Shown piece after piece: positions 1 through 9,032 of a DNA stretch of 64,000 nucleotides. The stretch's first letter is position 1; the number at the start of each line of letters is the position of its first letter. Source of the DNA: Dyadobacter sp. CY345 (GTDB taxonomy: Bacteria; Bacteroidota; Bacteroidia; Cytophagales; Spirosomataceae); contig NZ_JAKFFS010000001.1 in the NCBI RefSeq assembly GCF_021502725.1, positions 1,860,001 to 1,924,000 on the forward strand. The letters run 5' to 3'. Below the pieces are notes generated by a model. The model was not told where the DNA came from. It did not search any database and saw only the letters and a list, made by a program, of their open reading frames with translations. A program made the translations under genes and the position numbers.

Positions 1-53
1 AATTGGGTTGTCAGTGAACTTATAAAATGAAAAATCAGAAAAATTCATGCAGA

Positions 54-87
54 TTTGACGGTTAGTCTGCTGAAATAAATAATTTTG
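54..87 (+). promoter_or_regulatory. Bacteroidota-type promoter of glnN
   Basis: TTTG at 54-57 and TAATTTTG at 80-87 are separated by 22 bases, close to the Bacteroidota sigma-ABfr consensus (TTG, about 20 bases, TAnnTTTG). Transcription would begin near 93-95, about 23 bases before the ATG at 117. Confidence 0.55.
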
Positions 88-116
88 GCAAGAAATAATA
101 TAAAATCACCATCCTT

Positions 117-2303
117 ATGACATTTCGTTCAAAAGCTTTTGAGATCGCATTAAATCGAGTTGCACCAATATTGACCCCTCCGACTGAGAAGGTGGCAGAT
201 CTTTATGGGAGCAACACGTTCAGTGACGATGTAATGAGAACTTTACTTTCTCCGGAAGCTTATATTAAAATTTCAAATGCCATCCGATCCGGTTCTACAA
301 TAGACAGGGAAGTTGCCGAAGAAGTTTCCGCAGCGATGAAATCTTGGGCAATTTCTAAGGGCGCGACTCATTATACGCACTGGTTTCAGCCACTTACGGG
401 TAGTACCGCCGAAAAACACGATTCATTTTTTGATCTAACGATTGACGGAAAAGCAGTAGAGAAATTTAAGGGAAGCGCATTAGTACAACAGGAACCAGAC
501 GCTTCTTCTTTCCCGAGCGGTGGCTTACGTGCCACTTTTGAGGCAAGAGGTTACACTGGCTGGGATCCGAGTTCTCCGGCATTTTTGATGGATAATGGGG
601 CAGGCGGAAAAACGCTTTGTATTCCTTCTGTATTCATCTCATACACAGGCGAAGCGCTTGATTACAAGGCGCCTTTGCTACGTTCTCTGGTTATGCTGGA
701 TAAAGCAGCCACGTCGGTTTGTCAGTTTTTTAATCGTGATGTTGACAAGGTAACACCAACTTTGGGCATCGAGCAAGAATATTTTCTGGTCGACAAAGCA
801 TTATATTATGCCCGTCCGGATTTGCTGATGACAGGTCGGACCGTATTTGGACATAGCCCGGCACGCGGACAGCAGCTTGACGATCACTATTTTGGGTCAA
901 TTTCGCCGCGGGTTAATGCCTTTATGGTAGACTTTGAATTTGAAGCACTTAAACTTGGGATTCCGGTAAGGACCAGACACAATGAGGTGGCTCCGGGACA
1001 ATTTGAATGTGCCCCGACTTTCGAGGAAGTTAACCTGGCCATCGACCATAATGCGCTGCTGATGGATCTGATGCAGAAAATCGGTGAAAAACATAACTTT
1101 CAGGTTTTGTTCCATGAAAAACCATTTGCGGGAATTAATGGAAGCGGTAAACATAATAACTGGTCGTTGTCAACTGATACCGGAATTAATTTACTTGCTC
1201 CGACGACAAAGCCAAAAGAGAATCTTCGCTTCTTGACTTTTTTGCTCAATGTTGTCAAGGCGGTTCATGATCATGCTGATTTGTTACGTGCTTCGATCTC
1301 TTCTGCCGGAAATGAGCATCGTTTGGGAGCTAATGAAGCGCCACCGTCAATAGTTTCTGTATTTTTAGGGGGAGAACTGACGAGTATGCTTGAAGAATTG
1401 GTAAATAAGGGCGAAATTACACTTGAAAAGGGAGAGAACTTTTATTACAAGTTAGGAATTACCCGCATACCCAACTTACAAAGAGACAATACAGACCGAA
1501 ACAGAACTTCGCCGTTTTGTTTTACAGGAAATAAATTTGAATACCGCGCGGTTGGAAGTGCCTTGAACAGTGCTTCTCCGATGATTGTTTTGAATACGAT
1601 TGTTGCTAATCAGCTGGCCGAATTCAAACGTGAAATGGATGAAAGGCTGAGCTCTGGTGAAGAAAAGAAAGTAGCAACGGTGGCAATTCTGAAAAGATAT
1701 TTTACAGAATCGAAAAAAATATTGTTCGAAGGAAACGGATATTCAGAAGAATGGGTTGAAGAGGCTAGCCGAAGAGGGTTAACCAACATAAGTGCAACCT
1801 ATGATGCACTTTATGCCTATGTGACCGAAAGTACGATTAAGGCCTTTGAAAAAACAGGCGTGTTGACTTCGAGGGAATTACATGCGCGATATGAGATTGA
1901 GCTTGAAAATTATGTTAAAAAATTACAGATAGAATCACGGGTAATTAGTGACCTGGCACTGAATCATGTCGTCTCTACGGTTGTAAAGTATCAGTTTAAA
2001 CTTGCACAGACGGCCCGGGCTTTAACGGATCTGGAAATGTTGGAAGAGGCTGAGCCGATTAAAGAGATTATTAAAGATATTTCATCTCATGTGGTAGTTA
2101 TAAAAAAACTCGTGCATGAAATGACGGAAAAGAGAAAGGTTGCTAACAATGTTGAAGATTTGTACGAACGTGCTAAAATGTATGGTTCGGAGGTAAAAGG
2201 TTTTTTTGAAGAGATCCGTTACCACGTAGATAAACTTGAATTATTAATTGATGATGAAGATTGGCCTTTGGCAAAATACCGCGAAATGCTATTTTTGGAA
2301 TAA
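117..2303 (+). CDS. glnN: Glutamine synthetase type III
   Basis: ATP-dependent ligation of ammonia to glutamate, cytoplasmic, central to nitrogen assimilation. At 728 residues it has the length of GSIII rather than GSI (about 470) or GSII (about 340-370). Catalytic-core motifs are visible: GIEQEYFLVD near residue 220, NEVAPGQFECAP near 290 and NGSGKHNNWSL near 345, followed by the long helical C-terminal region typical of GSIII. The ATG lies about 23 bases after a good promoter. A second, unrelated-class glutamine synthetase lies convergently 660 bases downstream. Regulation is not evident apart from the promoter. Confidence 0.95.
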   Translation: MTFRSKAFEIALNRVAPILTPPTEKVADLYGSNTFSDDVMRTLLSPEAYIKISNAIRSGSTIDREVAEEVSAAMKSWAISKGATHYTHWFQPLTGSTAEKHDSFFDLTIDGKAVEKFKGSALVQQEPDASSFPSGGLRATFEARGYTGWDPSSPAFLMDNGAGGKTLCIPSVFISYTGEALDYKAPLLRSLVMLDKAATSVCQFFNRDVDKVTPTLGIEQEYFLVDKALYYARPDLLMTGRTVFGHSPARGQQLDDHYFGSISPRVNAFMVDFEFEALKLGIPVRTRHNEVAPGQFECAPTFEEVNLAIDHNALLMDLMQKIGEKHNFQVLFHEKPFAGINGSGKHNNWSLSTDTGINLLAPTTKPKENLRFLTFLLNVVKAVHDHADLLRASISSAGNEHRLGANEAPPSIVSVFLGGELTSMLEELVNKGEITLEKGENFYYKLGITRIPNLQRDNTDRNRTSPFCFTGNKFEYRAVGSALNSASPMIVLNTIVANQLAEFKREMDERLSSGEEKKVATVAILKRYFTESKKILFEGNGYSEEWVEEASRRGLTNISATYDALYAYVTESTIKAFEKTGVLTSRELHARYEIELENYVKKLQIESRVISDLALNHVVSTVVKYQFKLAQTARALTDLEMLEEAEPIKEIIKDISSHVVVIKKLVHEMTEKRKVANNVEDLYERAKMYGSEVKGFFEEIRYHVDKLELLIDDEDWPLAKYREMLFLE

Positions 2304-2345
2304 TTTTACCGATTGCTTAAAGGAACAATAATCAAATTAAAAACT

Positions 2346-2894
2346 ATGAATCCGGGATTCGATCCAGAAGAAATTGCACAGCTTAAACGGGAATGTAAAG
2401 CTGAACGATTGAACTTTGTGTATGTGACAGACGAGTTCGAAGACGAAGAAGAAAATAATGAACATGCCCACATTCAATTTGTCGGATATTACAAAGACAA
2501 AGAAGTGGTTTATGACGCATTAATTTATACTTTGAGATTACATCATTCAACATTGGTTTATGATGCGGCACTTGAAAAACTGAAACTTCAGATGCCAGAT
2601 TACATTTCGCCAGATGAAAGAGAAGAAGGTGATGTAGTTGATTTCGAAAAGGATGAAGAAGCGGAAATTCTTCTAACGGAATTCATTGAAGAAATCGAAG
2701 AAAACGAGGAAATCAGTGTGCGTGAGCACGTTGAGGTTGATGATAAATTTGACTATGGTGTCGGTTTGGAAGTCGGTCTGAACAAAACAGAAATTAATGA
2801 AAAGATCATTAATGATTTTATCATTCGTTTCAACTCCGGACGTTTGCAGCTTGACCCGAATGTTTATTCATTCACAACAGAAGACGAAGAGTAG
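2346..2894 (+). CDS. Acidic hypothetical protein
   Basis: Not recognised as a named family. The product is about 182 residues, strongly acidic, with Glu/Asp-rich segments near residues 35-45 and 100-135, no signal peptide and no membrane segment, so probably cytoplasmic. The reading frame is open back to a TTG at 2313, but the ATG at 2346 is preferred as the first standard start. It follows glnN by 42 bases and ends just before a strong terminator, so it is probably cotranscribed with glnN. Any nitrogen-related role would be guilt by association only. Confidence 0.7.
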   Translation: MNPGFDPEEIAQLKRECKAERLNFVYVTDEFEDEEENNEHAHIQFVGYYKDKEVVYDALIYTLRLHHSTLVYDAALEKLKLQMPDYISPDEREEGDVVDFEKDEEAEILLTEFIEEIEENEEISVREHVEVDDKFDYGVGLEVGLNKTEINEKIINDFIIRFNSGRLQLDPNVYSFTTEDEE

Positions 2895-2909
2895 ATTGAA
2901 CTAAAATAC

Positions 2910-2955
2910 ATCGATAATAAAAAAACCACCGAAAGGTGGTTTTTTTATTATCGAT
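2910..2955. terminator. Bidirectional terminator between convergent genes
   Basis: Perfect 21-bp stem (2910-2930 with 2935-2955) around a GAAA loop. The core is ACCACC/GGTGGT flanked by A-tracts and T-tracts, so it can terminate both the glnN side and the converging GSII gene. Confidence 0.9.
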
Positions 2956-2967
2956 AATATGTTTCTC

Positions 2968-3978
2968 TTAAAGAGCTCCTTTTACAGTTTTGATGATACG
3001 AGCCGCCACTTTGTAAGGATCAGCCGCTGAATTAGGACGACGATCTTCGAGGTATCCGCTCCATCCTTTTTGAGGAACAAGAACCGGAATACGGATAGAA
3101 GCACCACGGTCAGAAACTCCGTAGCTGAAATCATGAATACTAGCAGTTTCATGTTTTCCTGTCAAGCGAAGGTGATTGTCTGCTCCGTAAACTTCAATAT
3201 GTTCTTTAACAACAGGACGGAAAGATTCGCAAACTTTGTCGAATACTTCTTTGCTGCCGGCAGTTCTCAAAGCTGTGTTTGAGAAGTTAGCGTGCATCCC
3301 GCTACCATTCCAGTCAAGATCGCCCAAAGGCTTGCAATGCCAGTTGATAGAAACACCATATTTCTCACCGATACGTTCCAATAAATAACGTCCCAACCAG
3401 ATTTGGTCACCAGCTTCTTTCGCACCTTTTGCGAAGATCTGGAATTCCCACTGACCTGCTGCAACCTCGGCGTTGATACCTTCAACGTTAAGACCTGCTT
3501 CAAGGCAAGCGTCCAGGTGTTCTTCAATAATTTCACGGCCATATGCATTTTGTGCACCTACTGAGCAGTAGTAAGGACCTTGTGGTGCTGGGTAGCCGTT
3601 TGCCGGGAATCCAAGAGGTTTATTTGTTTCAATATCCCAAAGGAAATACTCCTGTTCAAAACCGAACCAAAAATCATTGTCATCATCTTCGATAGTAGCT
3701 CTGCCGTTTGTAACGTGAGGCGTTCCGTCAGCATTCAAAACTTCGCACATAACCAGGTATGCATCTTTACGCTGCGGATCCGGGATAATGTAAACAGGTT
3801 TCAAAAGACAGTCAGAAGAACCGCCAAGTGCTTGTTCGGTAGATGAACCATCAAACGACCAGTTGCTGCAATCTTCCAGTTTACCACTAAAGTCGCTTTC
3901 GATTTTTGTTTTGCTGCGTAAACCTTGGGTTGGCTTGTGGCCATCAAGCCAAATGTATTCCAGCTTAGATTTTGACAT
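2968..3978 (-). CDS. Glutamine synthetase, GSII (eukaryotic-like) type
   Basis: Glutamate-ammonia ligase of the GSII class. It is 336 residues, matching the GSII size. Visible motifs include WSFDGSST near residue 40, EQEYFLWD near 110, NAEVAAGQWEFQ near 168, NGSGMHANFS near 225 and RGASIRIP near 290, all catalytic-site signatures of the family. It is convergent with the type III enzyme, so the organism has at least two glutamine synthetases of different classes within 4 kb. Division of labour cannot be read from the sequence. The ATG is followed upstream by a 397-base AT-rich intergenic region that must carry its promoter. Confidence 0.93.
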   Translation of the reverse strand: MSKSKLEYIWLDGHKPTQGLRSKTKIESDFSGKLEDCSNWSFDGSSTEQALGGSSDCLLKPVYIIPDPQRKDAYLVMCEVLNADGTPHVTNGRATIEDDDNDFWFGFEQEYFLWDIETNKPLGFPANGYPAPQGPYYCSVGAQNAYGREIIEEHLDACLEAGLNVEGINAEVAAGQWEFQIFAKGAKEAGDQIWLGRYLLERIGEKYGVSINWHCKPLGDLDWNGSGMHANFSNTALRTAGSKEVFDKVCESFRPVVKEHIEVYGADNHLRLTGKHETASIHDFSYGVSDRGASIRIPVLVPQKGWSGYLEDRRPNSAADPYKVAARIIKTVKGAL

Positions 3979-4375
3979 AATAATACTAGATAAAGTGGTG
4001 ACGAATTGATATTACGACACAATATTAATGCTAAATTGTATTTCTAAAAAATAAAATCTAGGAAAATTTAGTCAAATACCGAATATAATTGTGTTTATGG
4101 TAGTATTGTCAGTAAATAATGTATTATTTCAATAAAATAAGCTGAGATTTGAAAATAAACCTTTCGAAACACAATTTTTCAAATACCAGAAAAATGCGTT
4201 ATTATAATAACGTGAATAATTAAAAAAATTGAAAAAATACAAAAAACAGGTTTTTATAGATAGCTTGTTAATTCTTGGTATTGTCACTTTTTGTATTTAA
4301 GCGAATACATAATATTTACTTACATTTGACAGACCGAAACAGGTGACCAGTATCATCAGAAATTAATTTATTTTT
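3979..4375. other. Divergent intergenic region, GSII / rsmE
   Basis: 397 AT-rich bases without a convincing reading frame. It carries the promoters of the two divergent genes. Only the rsmE -7 element (4321-4328) is clear; no strong hairpin or riboswitch-like structure was recognised. Confidence 0.5.
4321..4328 (+). promoter_or_regulatory. TAnnTTTG -7 element upstream of rsmE
   Basis: TACATTTG matches the Bacteroidota -7 consensus exactly, about 48 bases before the rsmE ATG. The nearest TTTG upstream (4290-4293) is 27 bases away, longer than usual, so the -33 element is uncertain. Confidence 0.4.
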
Positions 4376-5083
4376 ATGCATTTGTTTTATCAGCCGGATA
4401 CCAGAATTCTTGAATTAGACGAAGAGGAATCCCGGCATTGTACGAAGGTGTTACGGCTCTCAACAGGCGATATTATTCATGTAACAGACGGGAACGGCCT
4501 TTTACATAAATGTCGTCTTAATATTGGAAAGAGAAATGTCACATATGAAAAAGTCGAATCTATACACATTCCAAGACGATCTTATGCTGTAAATATAGCA
4601 GTCGCCCCAACCAGAAAAGCCGAAAGAAATGAGTGGATGGTTGAAAAAATGACAGAAATGGGTGTGGAGCGGATTGATTTTATTGTCACTGAACATACGC
4701 ATAAAGAAACGGTTTCACGCGTTGTTAATCTTGGAAGATTGAAAAGAATTGCAGCGTCTGCTATGAAACAATCCCAGCAATATTATATGCCTGAAATTTC
4801 GATCATTACGGCTTATGAATTGTTTGTAAAAAATTCGAAAGAAAAAACCCGGTTAATCGCATACGTTCCGGACAATCATCTGACGGAACATGTTGTGAAG
4901 AAGGTAATTAAAGATTCGGATACACTTTTATTGATTGGGCCCGAAGGGGATTTTACGCCGGAAGAAGTTTTATTGGCAACAGAATATGGATTTGAAGCAG
5001 TGTCTTTAGGAGCAACCCGTTTGAGAACGGAAACAGCGGCGGTTGCGGGCTGCCACGCGATTAACCTGGCACAACTATTATAA
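4376..5083 (+). CDS. rsmE: 16S rRNA m3U1498 methyltransferase RsmE
   Basis: SPOUT-class SAM-dependent enzyme that methylates U1498 of 16S rRNA. It has 235 residues, the usual length. The N-terminal PUA-like part covers roughly residues 1-70. The knotted SPOUT domain follows, with RKAERNEWMVEKMTEMGV near 80-100, a LIGPEGDFTPEE segment near 180 (SAM-binding knot) and LGATRLRTETAA near 205. It is followed after 26 bases by a DUF4159 gene in the same direction, so the two may be cotranscribed. Confidence 0.92.
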   Translation: MHLFYQPDTRILELDEEESRHCTKVLRLSTGDIIHVTDGNGLLHKCRLNIGKRNVTYEKVESIHIPRRSYAVNIAVAPTRKAERNEWMVEKMTEMGVERIDFIVTEHTHKETVSRVVNLGRLKRIAASAMKQSQQYYMPEISIITAYELFVKNSKEKTRLIAYVPDNHLTEHVVKKVIKDSDTLLLIGPEGDFTPEEVLLATEYGFEAVSLGATRLRTETAAVAGCHAINLAQLL

Positions 5084-5109
5084 TTGTTTTGCATAAAATT
5101 CGATGTATT

Positions 5110-5784
5110 ATGAGACGGAACATTTTCAGGATTACATTTTATATTTTGACTTTCATGCTGATATCCATCGTAGGAAGTCAGGCTCAATCGTCACTGAAAA
5201 TTGCGAAGCTGAAATATGGTGGAGGAGGGGATTGGTATGCAAATAAAACGTCTTTGCCAAACCTGATCAGTTTCTGTAATTCCGAACTGAAAATGAATAT
5301 CAACCCGGCCGAAGACGTGGTGGAAGTTGGTAGTCCGGATCTATTCACCTATCCGTTCGTCCATATGACAGGTCATGGAAATGTCGTTTTTACGGATGCT
5401 GAGGCCAGAAACCTGCGAAATTATCTTTTATCAGGAGGTTTTTTGCATATAGATGACAACTACGGTCTTGATCCATTTATTCGCAGGGAAATGAAAAAGG
5501 TTTTCCCCGAATTATCTTTTGTTGAGCTTCCGTTTGATCATCAGATCTACCATCTCAAATATAATTTTACCAATGGCCTGCCGAAAGTCCACGAACATGA
5601 TGGAAAACAACCGCAAGGTTTTGGTTTGATTTATCAGGGAAGGTTATTATGCTTTTATTCTTTTGAAACCGACCTTGGAAATGGTTGGGAAGATCAAAGT
5701 GTTTATAAAGACCCTGAGGAACTGAGGAGAAAGGCACTCCAAATGGGAGCAAACTTACTCGATTATGCATTTACAATTTTGTAA
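5110..5784 (+). CDS. Secreted DUF4159 domain protein
   Basis: About 224 residues. The N-terminus has a positively charged start and a hydrophobic stretch ending SQAQ, a signal peptide, so the protein is exported to the periplasm. The rest matches the DUF4159 family: LKYGGGGDWYAN just after the signal, a GHGNV motif, FLHIDDNYG in the middle and a C-terminal NLLDYAF. Members of this family are found beside genes for aerotolerance/von Willebrand-type proteins in other Bacteroidota; function is unknown. The ATG at 5110 is chosen over an in-frame TTG at 5089 because it directly precedes the signal peptide. Confidence 0.85.
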   Translation: MRRNIFRITFYILTFMLISIVGSQAQSSLKIAKLKYGGGGDWYANKTSLPNLISFCNSELKMNINPAEDVVEVGSPDLFTYPFVHMTGHGNVVFTDAEARNLRNYLLSGGFLHIDDNYGLDPFIRREMKKVFPELSFVELPFDHQIYHLKYNFTNGLPKVHEHDGKQPQGFGLIYQGRLLCFYSFETDLGNGWEDQSVYKDPEELRRKALQMGANLLDYAFTIL

Positions 5785-5862
5785 TTTTCTACGTTGTATA
5801 TAGCACTTTTAGGGTATTGTAGAATGAATATAAATAAGTCTATAAATAAACGCTGAGTATTA

Positions 5863-5892
5863 TTGAATTTTAAGTTCTTGGCATTATTTTTG
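5863..5892 (+). promoter_or_regulatory. Promoter of the desaturase gene
   Basis: TTG at 5863-5865 and TATTTTTG at 5885-5892 with 19-base spacing match the Bacteroidota consensus. The TTG could be misread as a start codon of a longer protein; as a -33 element it argues for translation from the ATG at 5926. Confidence 0.6.
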
Positions 5893-5925
5893 TGTAATAG
5901 ACGTTTTTTAACATTACACTTTTTC

Positions 5926-6672
5926 ATGTATATAGTTCTTGCCGTATTTGTTGTACACTGGTATTTGTCTCTTTTCTGCCAAACATTCTTTTTGCACCGT
6001 TATTCCGCTCATAAAATGTTTATCATGAGCAAACCATGGGAACGGTTCTTCTACCTTCTAACTTACCTGTCCCAGGGTTCTTCGTATTTGAGTCCGCGTG
6101 CCTACGCGATATTGCATCGCATGCACCACGCTTTCAGCGATACCGAGAGAGATCCGCACTCGCCACACCATACAAAAAATGTTTTTACAATGATGTGGGA
6201 AACAAAGGATATTTACAATGCAGTTCTGAACCGTAAAAGAGCGATTGAAACACAATTCGAACGAAATTATCCGGAGTGGAATTTTATTGAAAAATTGGGT
6301 GATTCGTGGTTATCAAGAGCGGGTTGGGCAATCCTCTATTCAGCTTTTTATATCCTTGCTTATCTATATCTGGATATGCACTGGGCATTTTTCTTCCTTT
6401 TGCCGATACACTTTTTAATGGGGCCGATACATGGCGCTATTGTGAATTGGAGCGGCCATAAATATGGTTATCAAAATTTCGACAATGATGATAAATCCAA
6501 AAACTCGTTGATCTTTGATTTCCTTATGATGGGAGAACTGTTTCAGAACAACCACCATAAACGTCCTAATTCAATCAACTTTGGGTCAAAATGGTTTGAG
6601 GTTGATCCAACCTATCCTGTAATTAAAATGCTTAACAAGCTTAAAATTATTGAGATCAGAAAGAAGAATTAA
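5926..6672 (+). CDS. Acyl-CoA / fatty acid desaturase
   Basis: Integral-membrane di-iron desaturase of about 248 residues. The three histidine boxes of the family are visible: HRYSAH near residue 25, HRMHH near 62 and NNHHK near 205. There are hydrophobic spans at residues 1-20, around 40-55 and a pair around 130-165. It probably introduces a double bond into membrane acyl chains, important for membrane fluidity. The frame opens at 5863 with a TTG, but a promoter sits on top of that segment, so ATG 5926 is favoured. A terminator follows at 6693. Confidence 0.88.
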   Translation: MYIVLAVFVVHWYLSLFCQTFFLHRYSAHKMFIMSKPWERFFYLLTYLSQGSSYLSPRAYAILHRMHHAFSDTERDPHSPHHTKNVFTMMWETKDIYNAVLNRKRAIETQFERNYPEWNFIEKLGDSWLSRAGWAILYSAFYILAYLYLDMHWAFFFLLPIHFLMGPIHGAIVNWSGHKYGYQNFDNDDKSKNSLIFDFLMMGELFQNNHHKRPNSINFGSKWFEVDPTYPVIKMLNKLKIIEIRKKN

Positions 6673-6692
6673 ATAAAGATATTTGTGTTCAG

Positions 6693-6727
6693 AAGCAGTG
6701 GGCGGCGATCGTTCACTGCTTTTTTGT
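6693..6727 (+). terminator. Terminator after desaturase
   Basis: Stem AAGCAGTG (6693-6700) with CACTGCTT (6714-6721), 13-base loop, followed by a T-run. Confidence 0.75.
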
Positions 6728-6819
6728 TTATAATAAATTTAAAACAATCCTGCACAAATTGAGAATATTAACATTGATTATACCCTAAAATACATGATAA
6801 CAATAGCTACATAAAAACT

Positions 6820-6846
6820 TTGGCAGGTGTGAGATACACCTGCCAA
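6820..6846 (-). terminator. Terminator after the histidine kinase operon
   Basis: Perfect 11-bp stem TTGGCAGGTGT / ACACCTGCCAA with a 5-base loop. On the minus strand it is followed by AGTTTTTA, suiting termination of the leftward operon ending at 6978. Confidence 0.7.
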
Positions 6847-6977
6847 GTTTGCTTATTAACACCACAAAAAATGAAATCTAATTTTACGCGTTCGATCTAT
6901 TAGTCTGACGCTTAAAAGAACAATACAAATAAATGACGTAATGCTTAAGATGAGCTTAATAAAAAATTAGAATTTAC

Positions 6978-8351
6978 TTAGAGGCGTGAGAAATTTAGGA
7001 TGAAGGTGGTTCCCTTCGGCAGGTTGGTCTGAATGGATACATTTCCGTTGTGCAGTTTAACAATTCTTTCAACCAGTGACAGTCCGATTCCATATCCTTT
7101 CACATTTGCCGTATTGTCACCCCTGTAAAATGGCTGAAAAATAAGGCTTTGATCCTGAACTGGAATTCCTTTGCCGCTATCAGAAAATTGAAGAATTAGC
7201 TTCTTTGCTGATGCACGCAATGTTATCCTTACGGTTTGATTCTCAGAGAATTTGCAGGCATTGTCCATCAGATTTAAAAAAGCAGTTTTTAGCAAAGTCG
7301 AATTTCCCGCGATCTCGAGCCAGGCGTCGTCTTCGGGTAATTCTTCCAGATCGACCAGAATATTATACGATGGATTAGCCTGACTAAGTCCCTGACGGCA
7401 GTCCCAGAGCAAATCATCAATACGGACAATTTCAGTTAAAAGATCACGCTGATCCTCACTAACCTTTGCCAGTTCCAGCAATGTATTGGAAAGTTGTGCC
7501 AGCTCCTGAATATCTTCCAAAACTGACTTTATCGTAATTTTATATTCTTCCGGGCTCCGCTCTTTCAACATACTTACTTCCAATTGCGACCGGATTTTAG
7601 TCAGCGGATTTTTAAGTTCGTGGGAAACATTGGCCACAAAGATCTTCTGCATTTGAAAAGCCGTTTCAATTCGGTCGAGAAGTTTATTAAACGTCGTTGA
7701 CAGGCGGCCAATTTCATCTTTTTGGTTTGGTATGTCAAGACGGATATCTAGCCGTTGTGGCAGAATTCCCTCCACTGCATTCATTACTTTGGAAATCGGG
7801 CGAAGCGCGCGTTTGGCAAACACCCATCCGGCAAGTCCAACGATGATCACAACTATAAAAAATATTACGGTCAGCAATGTTTTTAAATTGGAAAGATTCG
7901 CTTGGCCGTATAGATCCTGGGCTCCTAACATTACCACAGCGCGTGTAAACGGATATTTATAATAAAGTCCAACTACCTTATAATCCCCATCCGTGTAACG
8001 TATTTGACCCGACTTGCGGATTTCATCAAGCCAATAATTAGACACATGAATCGATTTGGTCTGCGCAGTAGTGTTCGTGTAGATAAGCCTGTTGCGCTCG
8101 TCAAAAATCAGAATGTTCTCGTTATAAATAAGATCCCGATTAGAGCCCTCAAAGGCTCTGAGGACTTCCGGGTTCACTTGCGGGACTGTCGACAGAAGCT
8201 CAGTTGTTGACCTGGCTTTTGACCTTAGCCGATCATAGAAATCTTCTGTGACGTTGTAGTAAGTAAAAAAGTAGATTGCAAAAAATGTAACCGCCAAAAT
8301 ACCGCTTACCAGTAGAAGGAATTGGATAGTAAGACGGGTACGGATCTGCAT
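6978..8351 (-). CDS. Two-component sensor histidine kinase
   Basis: 457-residue inner-membrane sensor kinase. Transmembrane segments are at about 8-28 and 156-176, enclosing a periplasmic sensor region of about 125 residues. They are followed by HAMP (about 178-235), HisKA with the phospho-acceptor motif VSHELKNPLTK (about 245), and a HATPase_c domain with the N box NLMDNACKF, DSGKGI and GYGIGLSL. The gene starts 3 bases after the stop of its cognate response regulator. Stimulus and targets are unknown. It is the last gene of a tightly packed five-gene leftward run. Confidence 0.92.
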   Translation of the reverse strand: MQIRTRLTIQFLLLVSGILAVTFFAIYFFTYYNVTEDFYDRLRSKARSTTELLSTVPQVNPEVLRAFEGSNRDLIYNENILIFDERNRLIYTNTTAQTKSIHVSNYWLDEIRKSGQIRYTDGDYKVVGLYYKYPFTRAVVMLGAQDLYGQANLSNLKTLLTVIFFIVVIIVGLAGWVFAKRALRPISKVMNAVEGILPQRLDIRLDIPNQKDEIGRLSTTFNKLLDRIETAFQMQKIFVANVSHELKNPLTKIRSQLEVSMLKERSPEEYKITIKSVLEDIQELAQLSNTLLELAKVSEDQRDLLTEIVRIDDLLWDCRQGLSQANPSYNILVDLEELPEDDAWLEIAGNSTLLKTAFLNLMDNACKFSENQTVRITLRASAKKLILQFSDSGKGIPVQDQSLIFQPFYRGDNTANVKGYGIGLSLVERIVKLHNGNVSIQTNLPKGTTFILNFSRL

Positions 8352-8354
8352 AAT

Positions 8355-9032
8355 TTACTCGATTTTAAGAACGTAACCCATACCAAACTGCGTATGAATA
8401 AGTTTTACAGGATAATCTTTATCGATTTTTTTACGCAGATAATTTACATAAACTTCGATAACATTTGTTCCCGTGTCAAAACCGATATCCCAAACCTGTT
8501 CTGCGATTTCCACTTTTGAAATAACGCGTCCCTGATTCCGGATCAGGTAAACAAGCAGATTAAATTCTCTGGCTGTCAGGTTAATTTTGTTATCAGAACG
8601 ATGAACCGTTTTTGCATCCATCGATACCTCCAAATCTGCAAATCTTAGTATCTGGGCTGTTTGCGAAATCGTTGAACCGCGTTTTGTGAGTGCTCTCACA
8701 CGCGCCAGCAGTTCCTTAAATTCAAAAGGTTTAACCAGATAATCATCGGCACCAGCATCCAGACCTGTTACTTTGTCGTCGGTAGAACCGAGGGCAGTCA
8801 GCATCAATATTGGAGTTTCATCGCCCCAGTGACGAATTTCGCGACACAGTTCAATGCCGTTTATACCGGGAATGATGATGTCACTGATGATCAACTGATA
8901 GCCGCCTTTTTTTGCCAATTGTTTTCCAATCAGGCCATCGTATGCAATATCCACCTCATAACCGTTTTCTTCCAACCCTTGTTTCAGGGATTGAACAGTT
9001 TTCGGTTCGTCTTCTATCAGTAATAATCTCAT
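8355..9032 (-). CDS. OmpR/PhoB-family response regulator
   Basis: 225 residues: receiver domain (1-115) with the acidic pocket E7/D8, phospho-acceptor D51 in IISDIIIPG and the conserved lysine in LVKPF near 102, then a winged-helix trans_reg_C domain (about 125-225) ending in the usual GMGYVLK. It partners the histidine kinase immediately downstream. Its ATG overlaps the stop of the upstream nucleotidase gene by 4 bases (ATGA), showing translational coupling within the operon. Confidence 0.93.
   Translation of the reverse strand: MRLLLIEDEPKTVQSLKQGLEENGYEVDIAYDGLIGKQLAKKGGYQLIISDIIIPGINGIELCREIRHWGDETPILMLTALGSTDDKVTGLDAGADDYLVKPFEFKELLARVRALTKRGSTISQTAQILRFADLEVSMDAKTVHRSDNKINLTAREFNLLVYLIRNQGRVISKVEIAEQVWDIGFDTGTNVIEVYVNYLRKKIDKDYPVKLIHTQFGMGYVLKIE

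Noticed and set aside
2313..2345. Upstream TTG extension of the acidic hypothetical gene
   Set aside because: The ATG at 2346 is a better start; the extra 11 codons have no supporting similarity.
5863..5925. TTG start giving a longer desaturase
   Set aside because: The TTG falls at the -33 position of a good promoter, so it is likely regulatory, and the first His box is retained from ATG 5926.
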